A stretch of DNA of 62,338 nucleotides, taken from assembly GCF_042660675.1 (NCBI RefSeq), contig NZ_JBHSUL010000006.1, forward strand, positions 1 to 62,338, written 5' to 3'. The stretch is from Marinilactibacillus sp042660675 (lineage in GTDB: Bacteria; Bacillota; Bacilli; Lactobacillales; Carnobacteriaceae_A). The notes under the pieces were generated by a model. The model did not search any database, was not told the DNA's origin, and saw only the letters and a program-made list of their open reading frames with translations. The translations under genes were made by a program, and so were the position numbers. Every line of letters starts with the position of its first letter. Position 1 is the stretch's first letter. Positions 1 to 8,152 of the stretch are shown here, piece after piece.

Positions 1-47
1 AGAAAGAGAACACATAGCAGCATAAGCTAACTATCTGTTCTCTTCCA
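1..47 (-). terminator. Possible terminator hairpin at window edge
   Basis: Read on the minus strand, 8-nt arms (AGAGAACA and TGTTCTCT, plus positions 5-12 and 36-43) enclose a second short stem, and the 3' side continues into a short T-rich tail at the window edge. It could end a minus-strand transcript or belong to the next gene outside the window. The tail is short, so the call is weak. Confidence 0.3.
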
Positions 48-100
48 AGTACGATTATTTTCTAGCTTTATTCTTCACCAACGCTAATTGACATAGAACC

Positions 101-132
101 AAAAAAAGACACTTCCCAAAAGGAAAGCGTCC
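101..132 (-). terminator. Intrinsic terminator of the small gene
   Basis: On the minus strand the arms GACGCTTTCC and GGAAGTGTC pair (one bulged T, one G-U) and are followed by seven T residues. It lies about 30 bases past the stop codon of the 42-residue gene at 162-290. Confidence 0.7.
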
Positions 133-161
133 TATAATAGATCGAATTCTAACTTGCTCCG

Positions 162-290
162 TTATTTCTTATGAATAACTGGAGCTTTTCGCATATATTT
201 TTGGTCATTTTTAGGTGTACGGTTGTATTCGGCTTTTCCGCCACTTTGTTTGTTCTTAATAATTTCCAACATTTTTTCTTTTGGACTCAT
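162..290 (-). CDS. Small basic protein, 42 aa, unknown function
   Basis: The minus strand from ATG at 290 to TAA at 162 encodes 42 residues beginning MSPKEKMLEI and ending APVIHKK. GGTGG lies 6-7 bases before the ATG. The protein is rich in lysine, has no cysteine, no membrane segment and no signal peptide; a short N-terminal helix is followed by a Gly-Gly turn and a Tyr/Asn/Arg/Lys-rich tail. I do not recognise a family. A promoter (362-390) and a terminator (101-132) frame it, which supports a real gene. The basic composition beside rpsI would suit an RNA- or ribosome-associated protein, but that is only inference. Confidence 0.6.
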   Translation of the reverse strand: MSPKEKMLEIIKNKQSGGKAEYNRTPKNDQKYMRKAPVIHKK

Positions 291-315
291 TGTTTTCCAC
301 CGCCTTTATTGATAA

Positions 316-351
316 AAGAAAAAAGCATCAGCAAGATGCCAATGCTTTTTC
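316..351 (-). terminator. Terminator after rpsI, also leader hairpin of small gene
   Basis: On the minus strand AAAAAGCAT and ATGCTTTTT pair around a 13-nt loop and run into TTTTTTCTTTT. It sits about 50 bases after the rpsI stop. Because a promoter lies at 362-390, the hairpin would also occupy the first ~35 nt of the transcript for the 42-residue gene. Confidence 0.75.
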
Positions 352-361
352 TTCGTTCTGT

Positions 362-390
362 ATTGTATCCGTAAGCGAATAAATTCGCAA
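362..390 (-). promoter_or_regulatory. Promoter for the small gene at 162-290
   Basis: On the minus strand TTGCGA (385-390) and TACAAT (362-367) are 17 bases apart, between the rpsI stop and the terminator hairpin. The expected start site is near 355, just before the hairpin. Confidence 0.5.
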
Positions 391-402
391 TAGATCCAAA
401 AA

Positions 403-795
403 TTAACGTTTTGAGAATTGTGGTGATTTACGGGCTTTTTTACGACCTGGTTTTTTACGCTCAACCATACGAGGGTCACGCGTTAATAGTCCAGCCGCTT
501 TAAGAGCTCCACGGAAATCTGGGTCTACTGTTAATAGTGCACGAGAGATTCCGTGACGAGCAGCGCCTGCTTGTCCTGCGAATCCTCCACCATGAACGTT
601 GACTTTAATGTCATAGCTTTCAACTGTATCAGTAAGAGCAAGTGGTTGTCTTACGATTAGGTGCAAGTGTTCAAAGTTTAAATATTCAGTAATATCTTTA
701 CCGTTGAATGTGATTTTACCAGAACCTGGAGTCATGATTACTCGAGCTGTAGAGTTTTTACGACGGCCAGTTCCGAAATATTGTACTTGAGCCAA
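403..795 (-). CDS. rpsI: 30S ribosomal protein S9 (uS9)
   Basis: 130 residues, normal length for uS9. It starts MAQVQYFGTG and has the family's GRRK-x2-TARV block; the basic C-terminal tail ends QFSKR, the segment that reaches the P-site tRNA anticodon stem in the 30S subunit. The gene follows rplM by 13 bases with a good ribosome binding site (AAGGAGGGAC), so the two form the conserved rplM-rpsI operon. A terminator at 316-351 closes it. Confidence 0.98.
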   Translation of the reverse strand: MAQVQYFGTGRRKNSTARVIMTPGSGKITFNGKDITEYLNFEHLHLIVRQPLALTDTVESYDIKVNVHGGGFAGQAGAARHGISRALLTVDPDFRGALKAAGLLTRDPRMVERKKPGRKKARKSPQFSKR

Positions 796-808
796 TGAAT
801 GTCCCTCC

Positions 809-1252
809 TTAAATTAAGTTCGTGATGTCTAGTGTTTCTGGTTGTTGAGCTTGGTGCTTGTGCTCTGGACCAGCGTATACGTGTAATTTTTTAACTTGAG
901 TACGTCCTAAAGAGTTATGCGGAAGCATTCCTTTAATAGACAATTCAATTAGTCTTTCAGGTTTTTCAGCACGTAGAGTTCCTGCAGATACTTGTTTCAA
1001 TCCACCTGGGAATCCTGAGTGACGAGAATAAATCTTGTCACTAGCTTTGTTACCTGTTAATTTAATTTTCTCAGCATTTACTACGATTACGTTATCGCCA
1101 GTGTCGACGTGTGGTGTATACGTAGGTTTGTTTTTTCCGCGAAGAATAGATGCAACGACTGCTGAAAGACGTCCCAATGGGATATCAGTAGCGTCAACTA
1201 CAAACCATCTACGCTCGATGTTGCTTTCATTCGCCATAAAAGTTGTACGCAC
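809..1252 (-). CDS. rplM: 50S ribosomal protein L13 (uL13)
   Basis: uL13, an early assembly protein of the large subunit. I start it at GTG 1252 (VRTTFMANES, 147 residues) because GGAGGT lies 7 bases upstream and because the family normally begins M-R-T-T; the ATG at 1267 overlaps that ribosome binding site and is unlikely to be used. The blocks VDATDIPLGRLSA, HVDTGDNVIVVNAEK and GMLPHNSLGR are typical. It is first gene of the rplM-rpsI operon. In many Bacilli this pair directly follows truA; here about 3.2 kb of other genes separates them. Confidence 0.97.
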   Translation of the reverse strand: MRTTFMANESNIERRWFVVDATDIPLGRLSAVVASILRGKNKPTYTPHVDTGDNVIVVNAEKIKLTGNKASDKIYSRHSGFPGGLKQVSAGTLRAEKPERLIELSIKGMLPHNSLGRTQVKKLHVYAGPEHKHQAQQPETLDITNLI

Positions 1253-1417
1253 GATCTTGACCTCCATAAATTCATTTTCGATTTCAGTTATTGTGATTTC
1301 AATCTTGCTCTAATGTATTTAGTCTTGTGAATAGTACCAGAACTTTCTCGATCAGAGCTTCGTTTTGTTTGTGACCTAACAAGTTTCCGGGGCTTATCAT
1401 GGTGGCAAACAATACCA
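1253..1417 (-). promoter_or_regulatory. Long 5' leader of rplM, candidate L13 leader
   Basis: About 165 nt separate the predicted start site from rplM. The leader carries complementary segments (for example TTGTTTG with CAAACAA) and is long for a gene with a strong ribosome binding site. Bacilli have a described L13 autoregulatory leader at this place, so I infer the same role; I did not match its consensus base by base. Confidence 0.45.
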
Positions 1418-1423
1418 TCTAAC

Positions 1424-1452
1424 ATAATACCCCGAATACAAAGATAAGTCAA
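1424..1452 (-). promoter_or_regulatory. Promoter of rplM-rpsI
   Basis: On the minus strand TTGACT (1447-1452), a 17-base spacer and TATTAT (1424-1429). The rest of the gap 1453-1585 holds a short palindrome (GATAAG/CTTATC near 1505) and AT-rich sequence that probably includes the promoter of the plus-strand gene at 1586, though I cannot place it. Confidence 0.75.
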
Positions 1453-1585
1453 CTCTATTTGAAAAATACTTCAAAATAAAAAAGCCGCTCTTGTTTTAAA
1501 AAAGATAAGCTCTTATCAGTTTTCTCGAGTATACTAACGATATATATAAAATCAAATGATTGCTTTTACAGAATGGAGTTTAATC

Positions 1586-2128
1586 ATGCATAAACCTTTC
1601 AAATGCTCTTTCACTACTATGTTTATTTTGGCAATACTTCTGGTGATGTTTTCTTTTGGATACATCTATTCCCGATTTAATGATGTAGGCATGCTCGAAA
1701 ATCTAACGTATTATGGAGGATTTGTTTTATGTCTCGCACTGATCTTCTTTTTTATACGGTTATATATTTTGAGTAAACATTTTAGTTTCTGGAAAAAGAT
1801 CTCCTTAAGGATAACCTCTTTCATTGTGCCATTTTTGGTTATCTCAATATTCTCTACGGCTATAGATAGAACAATCGGTGTAACATCCGTCGTTCCCAAT
1901 TTAGTAAAATCAGGTCAAGAGTATTCTTTTACGGTAACAGATAGAAATACGTCATACTATAATATAAACGCTGCTTCTCCCGTTGATTCTAATCTACGAC
2001 CTCAAAAGATTATTGTACCCGCTGAAATGGTTGGTTACTATGCAGAAGATATACAATACGTTGTCTCTTATTTTTATATCGACTTGGGGTCACTTGGATT
2101 CTATTACAAGGTCAATCAGGTCAATTAG
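1586..2128 (+). CDS. Hypothetical membrane protein, 180 aa
   Basis: ATG 1586 is chosen because GGAG lies 7 bases upstream (1575-1578). The product begins MHKPFKCSF and has three strongly hydrophobic stretches in the first ~95 residues (roughly 9-26, 41-60 and 73-92), followed by an ~85-residue polar part with many Tyr and Asn that probably lies outside the membrane. I recognise no family. It is one of the few plus-strand genes here, and its stop codon lies one base from the stop of the convergent gene at 2130. It looks like lineage-specific cargo between rplM and truA. Confidence 0.65.
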   Translation: MHKPFKCSFTTMFILAILLVMFSFGYIYSRFNDVGMLENLTYYGGFVLCLALIFFFIRLYILSKHFSFWKKISLRITSFIVPFLVISIFSTAIDRTIGVTSVVPNLVKSGQEYSFTVTDRNTSYYNINAASPVDSNLRPQKIIVPAEMVGYYAEDIQYVVSYFYIDLGSLGFYYKVNQVN

Positions 2129-2129
2129 C

Positions 2130-2459
2130 CTACTGTCGCTTTCGCTTTGCATCTCGTTCGTGTACAAATAAATGAATCACACCTAAAACAAAAATGAACA
2201 GAAACACCAGTGTTGACCATCCGTCCCCCGATATACCGAATCTGTCAATGAGTACGCCACTCTGAAAGAGGAGTGTGCCCGCTGCGATCACTAATAAAAA
2301 AGAATTCAATAAAAGATACGTCTCTGATTTAACTTTGTTCTTTAAAAACACACTGTACAGCAAATTGAATCCCACAACGACTGCTAGCAAGATCAAGACA
2401 ATACCAAGCTCAGATAGATTACTATTGCTACTCGTTGACATCCCTATAAACATTTGCAT
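2130..2459 (-). CDS. Hypothetical membrane protein, 109 aa
   Basis: GGTGG lies 7 bases before ATG 2459; ATG 2442 could also serve. Three hydrophobic helices are visible (about residues 17-38, 47-66 and 80-99), and the tail is basic (RDAKRKRQ), which suggests a cytoplasmic C-terminus. No family recognised. It is convergent with the gene ending at 2128 with a one-base gap and no terminator between, so the two transcripts may overlap. The 240-base gap upstream (2460-2703) holds the mscS terminator and otherwise nothing I can name. Confidence 0.6.
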   Translation of the reverse strand: MQMFIGMSTSSNSNLSELGIVLILLAVVVGFNLLYSVFLKNKVKSETYLLLNSFLLVIAAGTLLFQSGVLIDRFGISGDGWSTLVFLFIFVLGVIHLFVHERDAKRKRQ

Positions 2460-2627
2460 CTTTGAACCACCTTTAACGAATTTATGTTATGTACAGTATA
2501 ATCTACTTTAGCTAAAATGGTAGTGTCCAATCCTACAGAGTTTAAGTTCTTACAAGTACACCAAAAAAGAAGTACTGTTTCTGTTATTATGGTGCAAAAG
2601 TATAGAACGGATCATTTAACGAAGCTT

Positions 2628-2676
2628 AAAAAAGCGATTTGGAAGCTGCGGATTTCTCGCCTTCCAGATCGCTTTA
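2628..2676 (-). terminator. Terminator of the mscS-like gene
   Basis: On the minus strand AAAGCGATCTGGAAG pairs with CTTCCAAATCGCTTT (one mismatch) around a 15-nt loop and runs into T residues. It lies 28 bases after the mscS stop. Confidence 0.85.
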
Positions 2677-2703
2677 TTTATGTTCTGTGACCGAAACTTA
2701 TGA

Positions 2704-3606
2704 CTAGCTATTTCGTTCCTCTTTAGGTATTTCCTCATGAACAATTTCAAATGTCTCAGATGCGAGTTCAATTCTGTCTTCATACTCTCCAAAACGCTCA
2801 AGGATAGACATAAAAATATGATCTCTGCTGATGCGTCGCTTTCTTGTATCCACGATATACCGCAGACTTAATGTAATCCAGTTGTCGTCAAAAGAAATAA
2901 ACACTTGTGGCTCGAGTGAAGCATTCTCAATACGGTATCGACGCTTCATATTGCCCCAATCTTCCTCGGCCTTGGCGTTATAGGTTCCAATCTCTTTTTC
3001 CGCAATTTCTAATACTAGTTTTCTAGCGAGTTCGATATCTGACTTGAAGCGAATCGGAATATGGATTTCATCCCACAAGAACTTGAAATCAGCTGTATAG
3101 TTGTAGACAGGAGACGTAAAGATATAACTGTTGGCTACTCGAACAATTCGTCCAGTATACTGATCTCCTTCTACCCACTCACCCATTTCCATCAAAGTTG
3201 TCCGCAAAAGACCGATATCAACAACATCGCCCTTCGTTCCTCCTAGCAGTACCCGGTCTCCTGTTTTAAAAAAGTCACCGAACATAATCGCAAACCATCC
3301 GGCAAAACTCACGATGACTTCTCTTAAAGCATAAGTGATTCCGGCTCCCGCAAGACCAATAGCGGTCGTAAATCCACTCAAGTCAGTTCCAAATATATAG
3401 ACAAAGGCAATCACCAAAACCACGTTGGTCAGCCATTTGGCCAGTTTTCGTGTCACATACCAGTTCTCTGATTCATTGAATCGTTTGTATAACCGATTCA
3501 ATGCAAATTTTCTGATCATCAATAGACACACGATAATCACTGCAAAGATCAGGATATTGGCAATCAATGGATAAGCTTCTGTATAGTGGTTGATCCATTC
3601 TCTCAT
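2704..3606 (-). CDS. Mechanosensitive ion channel, MscS family
   Basis: 300 residues, near the usual MscS size. Hydrophobic segments at about 15-31 and 59-74 precede the glycine/alanine-rich pore helix (GLAGAGITYALRE), and FKTGDRVLLGGTKGDVVDIG is the MscS beta-domain signature just after it. The product should act as a pressure-release valve in the membrane during hypo-osmotic shock. It is separated by 89 bases from the kinase gene upstream and may be co-transcribed with it. The N-terminus has only two helices before the pore helix, like E. coli MscS. Family assignment is firm; ion specificity cannot be read. Confidence 0.9.
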   Translation of the reverse strand: MREWINHYTEAYPLIANILIFAVIIVCLLMIRKFALNRLYKRFNESENWYVTRKLAKWLTNVVLVIAFVYIFGTDLSGFTTAIGLAGAGITYALREVIVSFAGWFAIMFGDFFKTGDRVLLGGTKGDVVDIGLLRTTLMEMGEWVEGDQYTGRIVRVANSYIFTSPVYNYTADFKFLWDEIHIPIRFKSDIELARKLVLEIAEKEIGTYNAKAEEDWGNMKRRYRIENASLEPQVFISFDDNWITLSLRYIVDTRKRRISRDHIFMSILERFGEYEDRIELASETFEIVHEEIPKEERNS

Positions 3607-3695
3607 AGTAAAAATCCCTTTCTGATCATTCCAGATTCATTTTCACTACAATACTAACAGTTCAAAGGAGTATGATGCCAATCGAAAGCCTCTGA

Positions 3696-4427
3696 TTACC
3701 CCCACTTCAAGCTACCATCACTCATCATCTTTAATTTTACATCCGGTTCACTATGATGCTCCAGTACTCTAATCACATTTTTGCGGTCGCTACTTTCGTA
3801 AAATACTGTTGCAGCTTCTCGGTTTAAGCCACCCATGATTTTACGGTTGATCAATCTCGGTTTCAGCATGTCTTCCTCAGCCTCAATAAACAACGTTAAA
3901 TCTGCAGTTACTTTCAAATCTCTCCATCCATCTTCATTTAAAAGAAGCCAGTTTCCTTCAATGAGCACAATTTCTGCATCCACTTGTATATGCTCATTAC
4001 TGACGTCATGAAGCTTCCGGTCATAAATCGGCCACTCACTCACCGATTCTTCTTTAAGTCCCAAGAGGTGCTTTTTAAGCGAATGGAGGTCAAAGGACTC
4101 TGGACTTCCCTTGATATTCTTTAAATACGTCCGTTGCCCTTCTATTGTGACCGCCGTTTTTTCCAGATAAGCCGCTTTATGATGAAAGCCATCGATTGAA
4201 ATCGACTGAAAAGAATAAGGACTATCTAGTTCTTTGTACGCTAGTTCCAAAAATTGACTTAAGGTTGTCTTCCCCGTACCTGGCGGAGCCGCAAGGTAAA
4301 CGATGATACGCTCTCCTTTTTCTTGTCTGATTGAGCTTATCTGTTTTAGTAATGGATTCAATACTTCTTCTCTTTCTTGTTTTGAATAATCGACATCCAC
4401 TTCCAGTCCGTTAATCATCATCCGCAT
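3696..4427 (-). CDS. P-loop nucleoside/sugar kinase family protein
   Basis: 243 residues with a P-loop (APPGTGKTT, about residues 47-55), a SIDGFHH motif after strand 2 and LIEGNWLL at the Walker B position, the layout of the uridine kinase / pantothenate kinase-like family that includes E. coli YggC and FrcK. The substrate cannot be told: fructose, a nucleoside and pantothenate relatives share these motifs. GAAGG lies 7 bases before ATG 4427, and the truA stop is only 30 bases upstream, so it is probably read from the truA transcript. Confidence 0.8.
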   Translation of the reverse strand: MRMMINGLEVDVDYSKQEREEVLNPLLKQISSIRQEKGERIIVYLAAPPGTGKTTLSQFLELAYKELDSPYSFQSISIDGFHHKAAYLEKTAVTIEGQRTYLKNIKGSPESFDLHSLKKHLLGLKEESVSEWPIYDRKLHDVSNEHIQVDAEIVLIEGNWLLLNEDGWRDLKVTADLTLFIEAEEDMLKPRLINRKIMGGLNREAATVFYESSDRKNVIRVLEHHSEPDVKLKMMSDGSLKWG

Positions 4428-4457
4428 CTCGAAACCTTCTTTCTTCCATACTCACTT

Positions 4458-5204
4458 TCAGTCGTAATACACTTCTATCATACAGAGTCCTTTAGGTGCA
4501 ACCGTTGGTCCTGCGACTGTACGGTCCTTCGCTTCAATGATTTTAGGAATATCTTCTACCGGTCTTCTACCATCCGCAACTTGCAAGACCGTTCCGACAA
4601 TAATCCGAATCATATTGTAGAGAAAGCCATTGCCACGGAACGTAAAGACCCACTCCTCCGTTCGCTCATCGATTTCAACACTTGCTTCATAAATGGTTCT
4701 CGTTTTATCGTCCTTATCTGACTGAGCAGAAGCAAAACTCGTGAAATCATGCGTTCCTTCTAAGTACTTCAAGGCTAGCTTTGTCCGCTCCAGATCCATT
4801 ATAAATGGATGGTGGTGCGCGTATAAGCGTGTAAATGGATCTTCTAGTTTATGATTGTCTACACGGTACTGATAAGTTTTTCCTTTAGCCAGATACTGAG
4901 AATGAAACTGATCATCAACGATATCCGACTCAAACACTACGATATCATCTGGACTCAGTGCATTTAACGCACGCAGCATCCCGTCAGCTGGAATAGCTTT
5001 TGGGTAGTCAAAATGAATGACTTGTCCTCTAGCATGGACACCTGCATCGGTTCTTCCGGCTCCTTTGATGCGCACGAAACGACCTTTAGACATGGTGTGC
5101 AGCGCCTTTTCAATTTCTCCTTGCACCGTTCTTTTATTTGGCTGCACTTGAAACCCTGAAAAATGGGTTCCATCATACGCTAGCTTTAATTTATATCTTG
5201 TCAT
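4458..5204 (-). CDS. truA: tRNA pseudouridine(38-40) synthase TruA
   Basis: Converts U38-U40 in the anticodon arm of many tRNAs to pseudouridine. Start chosen at ATG 5204 (MTRYKLKLAYDGTHF), 6 bases after GGAG; a TTG further upstream has no ribosome binding site. The catalytic Asp is in the GAGRTDAGVHA motif near residue 50, and RGNGFLYNMIRIIVG is the second family signature. 248 residues, normal length. In Bacilli truA usually follows ecfT directly; here a hairpin at 5242-5270 lies between them. Confidence 0.97.
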   Translation of the reverse strand: MTRYKLKLAYDGTHFSGFQVQPNKRTVQGEIEKALHTMSKGRFVRIKGAGRTDAGVHARGQVIHFDYPKAIPADGMLRALNALSPDDIVVFESDIVDDQFHSQYLAKGKTYQYRVDNHKLEDPFTRLYAHHHPFIMDLERTKLALKYLEGTHDFTSFASAQSDKDDKTRTIYEASVEIDERTEEWVFTFRGNGFLYNMIRIIVGTVLQVADGRRPVEDIPKIIEAKDRTVAGPTVAPKGLCMIEVYYD

Positions 5205-5241
5205 TTCCAACTCCAACAGCTTCCTTTACTTTTTTATACAG

Positions 5242-5270
5242 AAAAAGGATAAAGACCTGCATCCTTATCC
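5242..5270 (-). terminator. Possible terminator between ecfT and truA
   Basis: On the minus strand GGATAA and TTATCC pair around a 12-nt loop and run into TTTTTC. It would lower expression of truA relative to the ecf genes, or separate them if truA has its own promoter, which I could not find. Confidence 0.5.
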
Positions 5271-5279
5271 TCTCCCACC

Positions 5280-6077
5280 TTAAGTTCTAAATAATATCAG
5301 TACAACCACAAGCAAGCCAATTGTGCCCATAGCAAGCGAGTCTTTTGTCTGCCAGTTCAACTGACGGTACTTTGTACGCCCTTCGCCACCTTTATATCCT
5401 CTAGCCTCCATCGCTGTTGCAAGCTCCTCAGCGCGGTTAAATGAGCTCACAAATAGCGGTATCAGCAAAGGTACAATTGATTTCATTTGTTGATAGACAT
5501 TGCCTTCACCGAAATCAATTCCACGTGCGCGTTGTGCATTCATGATCTTCTCGGTCTCATCCATCAGTGTCGGTACGAAACGTAACGCAATTGACAACAT
5601 TAGCGCAATCTCATGAACAGGAACACCTACTTTACCAAAAGGTCTCAACAGATACTCAATCGCATCTGACAAAGATAAGGGCATCGTCGTTAGCGTTAGT
5701 AATGTCGACATAAAGATGATCAGTACGAATCTCATAAAGATGAATCCACCATTAATCAGGCCTTCTTGAGACAAGATAATCGGTCCCCATCTGAAAAAGA
5801 TCGTCTGCCCACTTGTAAACAGTACCTGTAAGATCACTGTAAACAGTATTAGCCATAAAAGCGGCTTGACCCCATTGATAAAGAACTTCAGAGAAATCTG
5901 TGACAAACTAACCGCTAAGCCTACAAAAATAGCTAATGCCAGATAAGTCCATAGATTATTAGCGAGAAAAATAATGATGATGAAAAACATCGCACCCATT
6001 AGTTTTGTTCTGGGATCCAATCTGTGAATCAGTGAATCGCCGGGAATATACCGACCGAAAATCAGTTTATCCATCAT
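5280..6077 (-). CDS. ecfT: ECF transporter membrane protein EcfT
   Basis: The shared membrane subunit of group II energy-coupling factor transporters, which import vitamins by pairing with exchangeable S components. 265 residues with several membrane helices in the first ~130 residues, and the two Ala-Arg-Gly coupling motifs (AQRARGID and AMEARGYKG) that contact the two ATPases. Its ATG overlaps the ecfA2 stop (ATGA), so translation is coupled. No S component gene is adjacent, as expected for group II modules; the Gx-type gene at 46861 is a possible partner elsewhere in the window. Confidence 0.96.
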   Translation of the reverse strand: MMDKLIFGRYIPGDSLIHRLDPRTKLMGAMFFIIIIFLANNLWTYLALAIFVGLAVSLSQISLKFFINGVKPLLWLILFTVILQVLFTSGQTIFFRWGPIILSQEGLINGGFIFMRFVLIIFMSTLLTLTTMPLSLSDAIEYLLRPFGKVGVPVHEIALMLSIALRFVPTLMDETEKIMNAQRARGIDFGEGNVYQQMKSIVPLLIPLFVSSFNRAEELATAMEARGYKGGEGRTKYRQLNWQTKDSLAMGTIGLLVVVLILFRT

Positions 6078-6949
6078 AGCCCTTCACCTTCATTTCTAAC
6101 TAACTTCGTTTTAATTTGAGCAGCAAGCTCATCTGTCGTCATTGGCAATAAATCAAATGTCCAGCCGAACCGAGATTCTAATTGGTGCGCAAAAGCAACG
6201 GTAGAAGGCACACCAAGCTGCATACTGGTCAACCACTCAGACTCTTTAAACAACTCTCTAGGCGTCCCTTCTTTTTTAACTGTTCCTTTTTCAAGCACGA
6301 CCATATGATCCGCGTATTGCGCCACATCGTCCATTTGGTGCGTGACCAGCACAATTGTTAATCCTTTAGTCTTATACAAGTTATAAAACATATCCATCAC
6401 TTCTTTGCGTCCCTGAGGATCCAGTCCAGCAGTTGGCTCATCTAAAACCAGCACTTCAGGCTCTAACGCCAGCACACCAGCAATCGCTACCCGTCGCATC
6501 TGTCCACCAGATAAATCAAAGGGAGAACGTTCCATAAAACTTTCATCCAAGCCGACTTGAGGTAAAAGCACTCGTGCTCGTTCAACGGCTTCTTTTTCAT
6601 TAATCCCAAAATTTTTCGGGCCGAAGGCAATATCTTTTGCAATCGTTTCTTCAAATAACTGAGCCTCAGGGAACTGAAACACAATACCGACTTTTTTACG
6701 CAGAGCTTTCAACCCTTTATTATCGGTTGAAGGCGTAACGACTCTTTCTCCAATCGTAATGGAGCCTTCAGTCGGCTTCTTCAACGCATTCAGGTGCTGA
6801 AGCACTGTCGATTTCCCACTACCGGTATGACCGACTAGCGCAGTGAAGCTCCCATCATTTATAGACAGATTGATATCATATAAAGCACGGCTTTGAAAAG
6901 GCGTCCCTTTCTGATACGTATAGCCTACTTCTTCAAACCGTATGTCCAT
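6074..6949 (-). CDS. ecfA2: ECF transporter ATP-binding protein EcfA2
   Basis: ABC ATPase of 291 residues with Walker A GHTGSGKST (40-48), Q-loop FQFPE, signature LSGGQMRR and Walker B VLVLDEPTAGLDPQGR. It pairs with EcfA1 to drive EcfT. The GTG/ATG region at 6949 lies inside the end of ecfA1 (25-base overlap), and ecfT overlaps its stop, so the three genes form a tightly coupled unit. The C-terminal ~60 residues are the family's regulatory extension. Confidence 0.96.
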   Translation of the reverse strand: MDIRFEEVGYTYQKGTPFQSRALYDINLSINDGSFTALVGHTGSGKSTVLQHLNALKKPTEGSITIGERVVTPSTDNKGLKALRKKVGIVFQFPEAQLFEETIAKDIAFGPKNFGINEKEAVERARVLLPQVGLDESFMERSPFDLSGGQMRRVAIAGVLALEPEVLVLDEPTAGLDPQGRKEVMDMFYNLYKTKGLTIVLVTHQMDDVAQYADHMVVLEKGTVKKEGTPRELFKESEWLTSMQLGVPSTVAFAHQLESRFGWTFDLLPMTTDELAAQIKTKLVRNEGEGL

Positions 6950-7764
6950 AACCAGTCCACCATGCCTTCCTCCGTTAGATAATCTGTCGGTACTGTGATT
7001 CCGATGTCTTTAAGAGAAGACTTCAGTTTTTCCGGAAACGGAAGGTCTAGTCCCATCTCAATCAACTGATCTCCATAAGAAAAGATCTCCTCCGGCGTAC
7101 CTTCCTTGATGAGTTCTCCAGCTTTCATTACCAGAATACGATTAGCAGAGGCTGCTTCATCAATATCATGTGTAATGGATATTACCGTTAAGTTCTCTTT
7201 TTCTTTCACTTCTTTTACTGTTCTCAGTACTTCGTCGCGTCCTTTGGGATCTAGCATACTCGTCGCTTCATCTAGAATCATAATATCCGGACGTAATGCA
7301 ACGATTCCAGCAATGGCAACACGCTGTTTCTGTCCACCAGAAAGACGAGCCGGTTCACGTTCAGCGAACTCCAGCATATTTACTTTATCTAGCGCATCGC
7401 GTACACGTTCGACCATCTCATTTCTTGGAACGCCTAAGTTTTCTAGCCCAAAAGCAACATCATCCTGGACAGTGGATCCAACAAACTGATTATCTGGGTT
7501 TTGAAAGACCATTCCGACCATTTCACGAATCGACCAAATATTTTGTTCATTCAATTCCAGATCTCCCACGAGGACATCTCCACTCCTCGGTTCAATCAAT
7601 CCATTGATGGTCTTCGCAAGTGTTGACTTACCAGAACCGTTTGGCCCAATAACTGCAATCCACTCTCCTTTATCGATCGTGAAAGAAACGTCGTTCAAAG
7701 CATTTTGGGTCTGTTCATCCGTATATTTATAAGAAATATGATTTATTTTTATGATTTCACTCAT
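6925..7764 (-). CDS. ecfA1: ECF transporter ATP-binding protein EcfA1
   Basis: ABC ATPase of 279 residues starting MSEIIKINHISYKYTD at ATG 7764, with AGAGGT 7 bases before. Walker A GPNGSGKST (40-48), FQNPDNQF Q-loop, LSGGQKQR signature and IMILDEATSMLDPKGR Walker B are all intact; the EAT-SMLD form is typical of EcfA1. A longer reading frame upstream of 7764 lacks a ribosome binding site and is not used. It opens the ecfA1-ecfA2-ecfT block, which in Bacilli follows rplQ as it does here. Confidence 0.96.
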   Translation of the reverse strand: MSEIIKINHISYKYTDEQTQNALNDVSFTIDKGEWIAVIGPNGSGKSTLAKTINGLIEPRSGDVLVGDLELNEQNIWSIREMVGMVFQNPDNQFVGSTVQDDVAFGLENLGVPRNEMVERVRDALDKVNMLEFAEREPARLSGGQKQRVAIAGIVALRPDIMILDEATSMLDPKGRDEVLRTVKEVKEKENLTVISITHDIDEAASANRILVMKAGELIKEGTPEEIFSYGDQLIEMGLDLPFPEKLKSSLKDIGITVPTDYLTEEGMVDWLWTYGLKK

Positions 7765-8152
7765 TGTTTTAACCTCTATCTTTGAGTAGTGAGTTCGAGT
7801 TGGAATAGGATTCCACTCTTTTAATATCAGACACACTTAGCTATTATACCTTATTTCAAGGTGTCTTGACAGTCTTCAATGGTACAAGGTTACCAAAAAT
7901 CAACGACTCAAACAAACCTTGTTTCTTATTCTATGTATGTATGTGGACTTATCTACATGATTTCTTCAGCAGCAGGTCAATAGACTTAAAAAAAGATACA
8001 AAAAAAACACTTTAAACGATATATGGTCCTCCCAAAGGAACACGTCCTAAGGGAGAAACTTGAGCTAGACACTTGGAAACAAGTTCCATCATCATAACGC
8101 CCATCATACATCCAAAAGTGAATTTGGTTAAATTCTTTTTTTATGAATTAAA
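7765..8152 (-). promoter_or_regulatory. Gap between rplQ and ecfA1 with a promoter element
   Basis: 388 bases without a gene. A perfect TATAAT on the minus strand (7843-7848) lies about 80 bases before ecfA1; its -35 region is weak. An 8-bp inverted repeat (ACAAGGTT/AACCTTGT, 7884-7922) lies upstream of it. A weaker hairpin near 8024-8050 followed by a T-rich run (about 7985-8010) may end the ribosomal protein transcript after rplQ. Nothing else was recognised. Confidence 0.45.

Noticed and set aside
133..138. TATAAT on the plus strand
   Set aside because: No -35 at a workable distance and no plus-strand gene downstream.
1035..1313. Plus-strand open frame opposite rplM
   Set aside because: Antisense shadow of rplM with no ribosome binding site and composition that follows the codon pattern of the real gene.
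7106..7607. Overlapping plus-strand frames opposite ecfA1
   Set aside because: They mirror a conserved ABC ATPase gene; no promoter or ribosome binding site in the right place.
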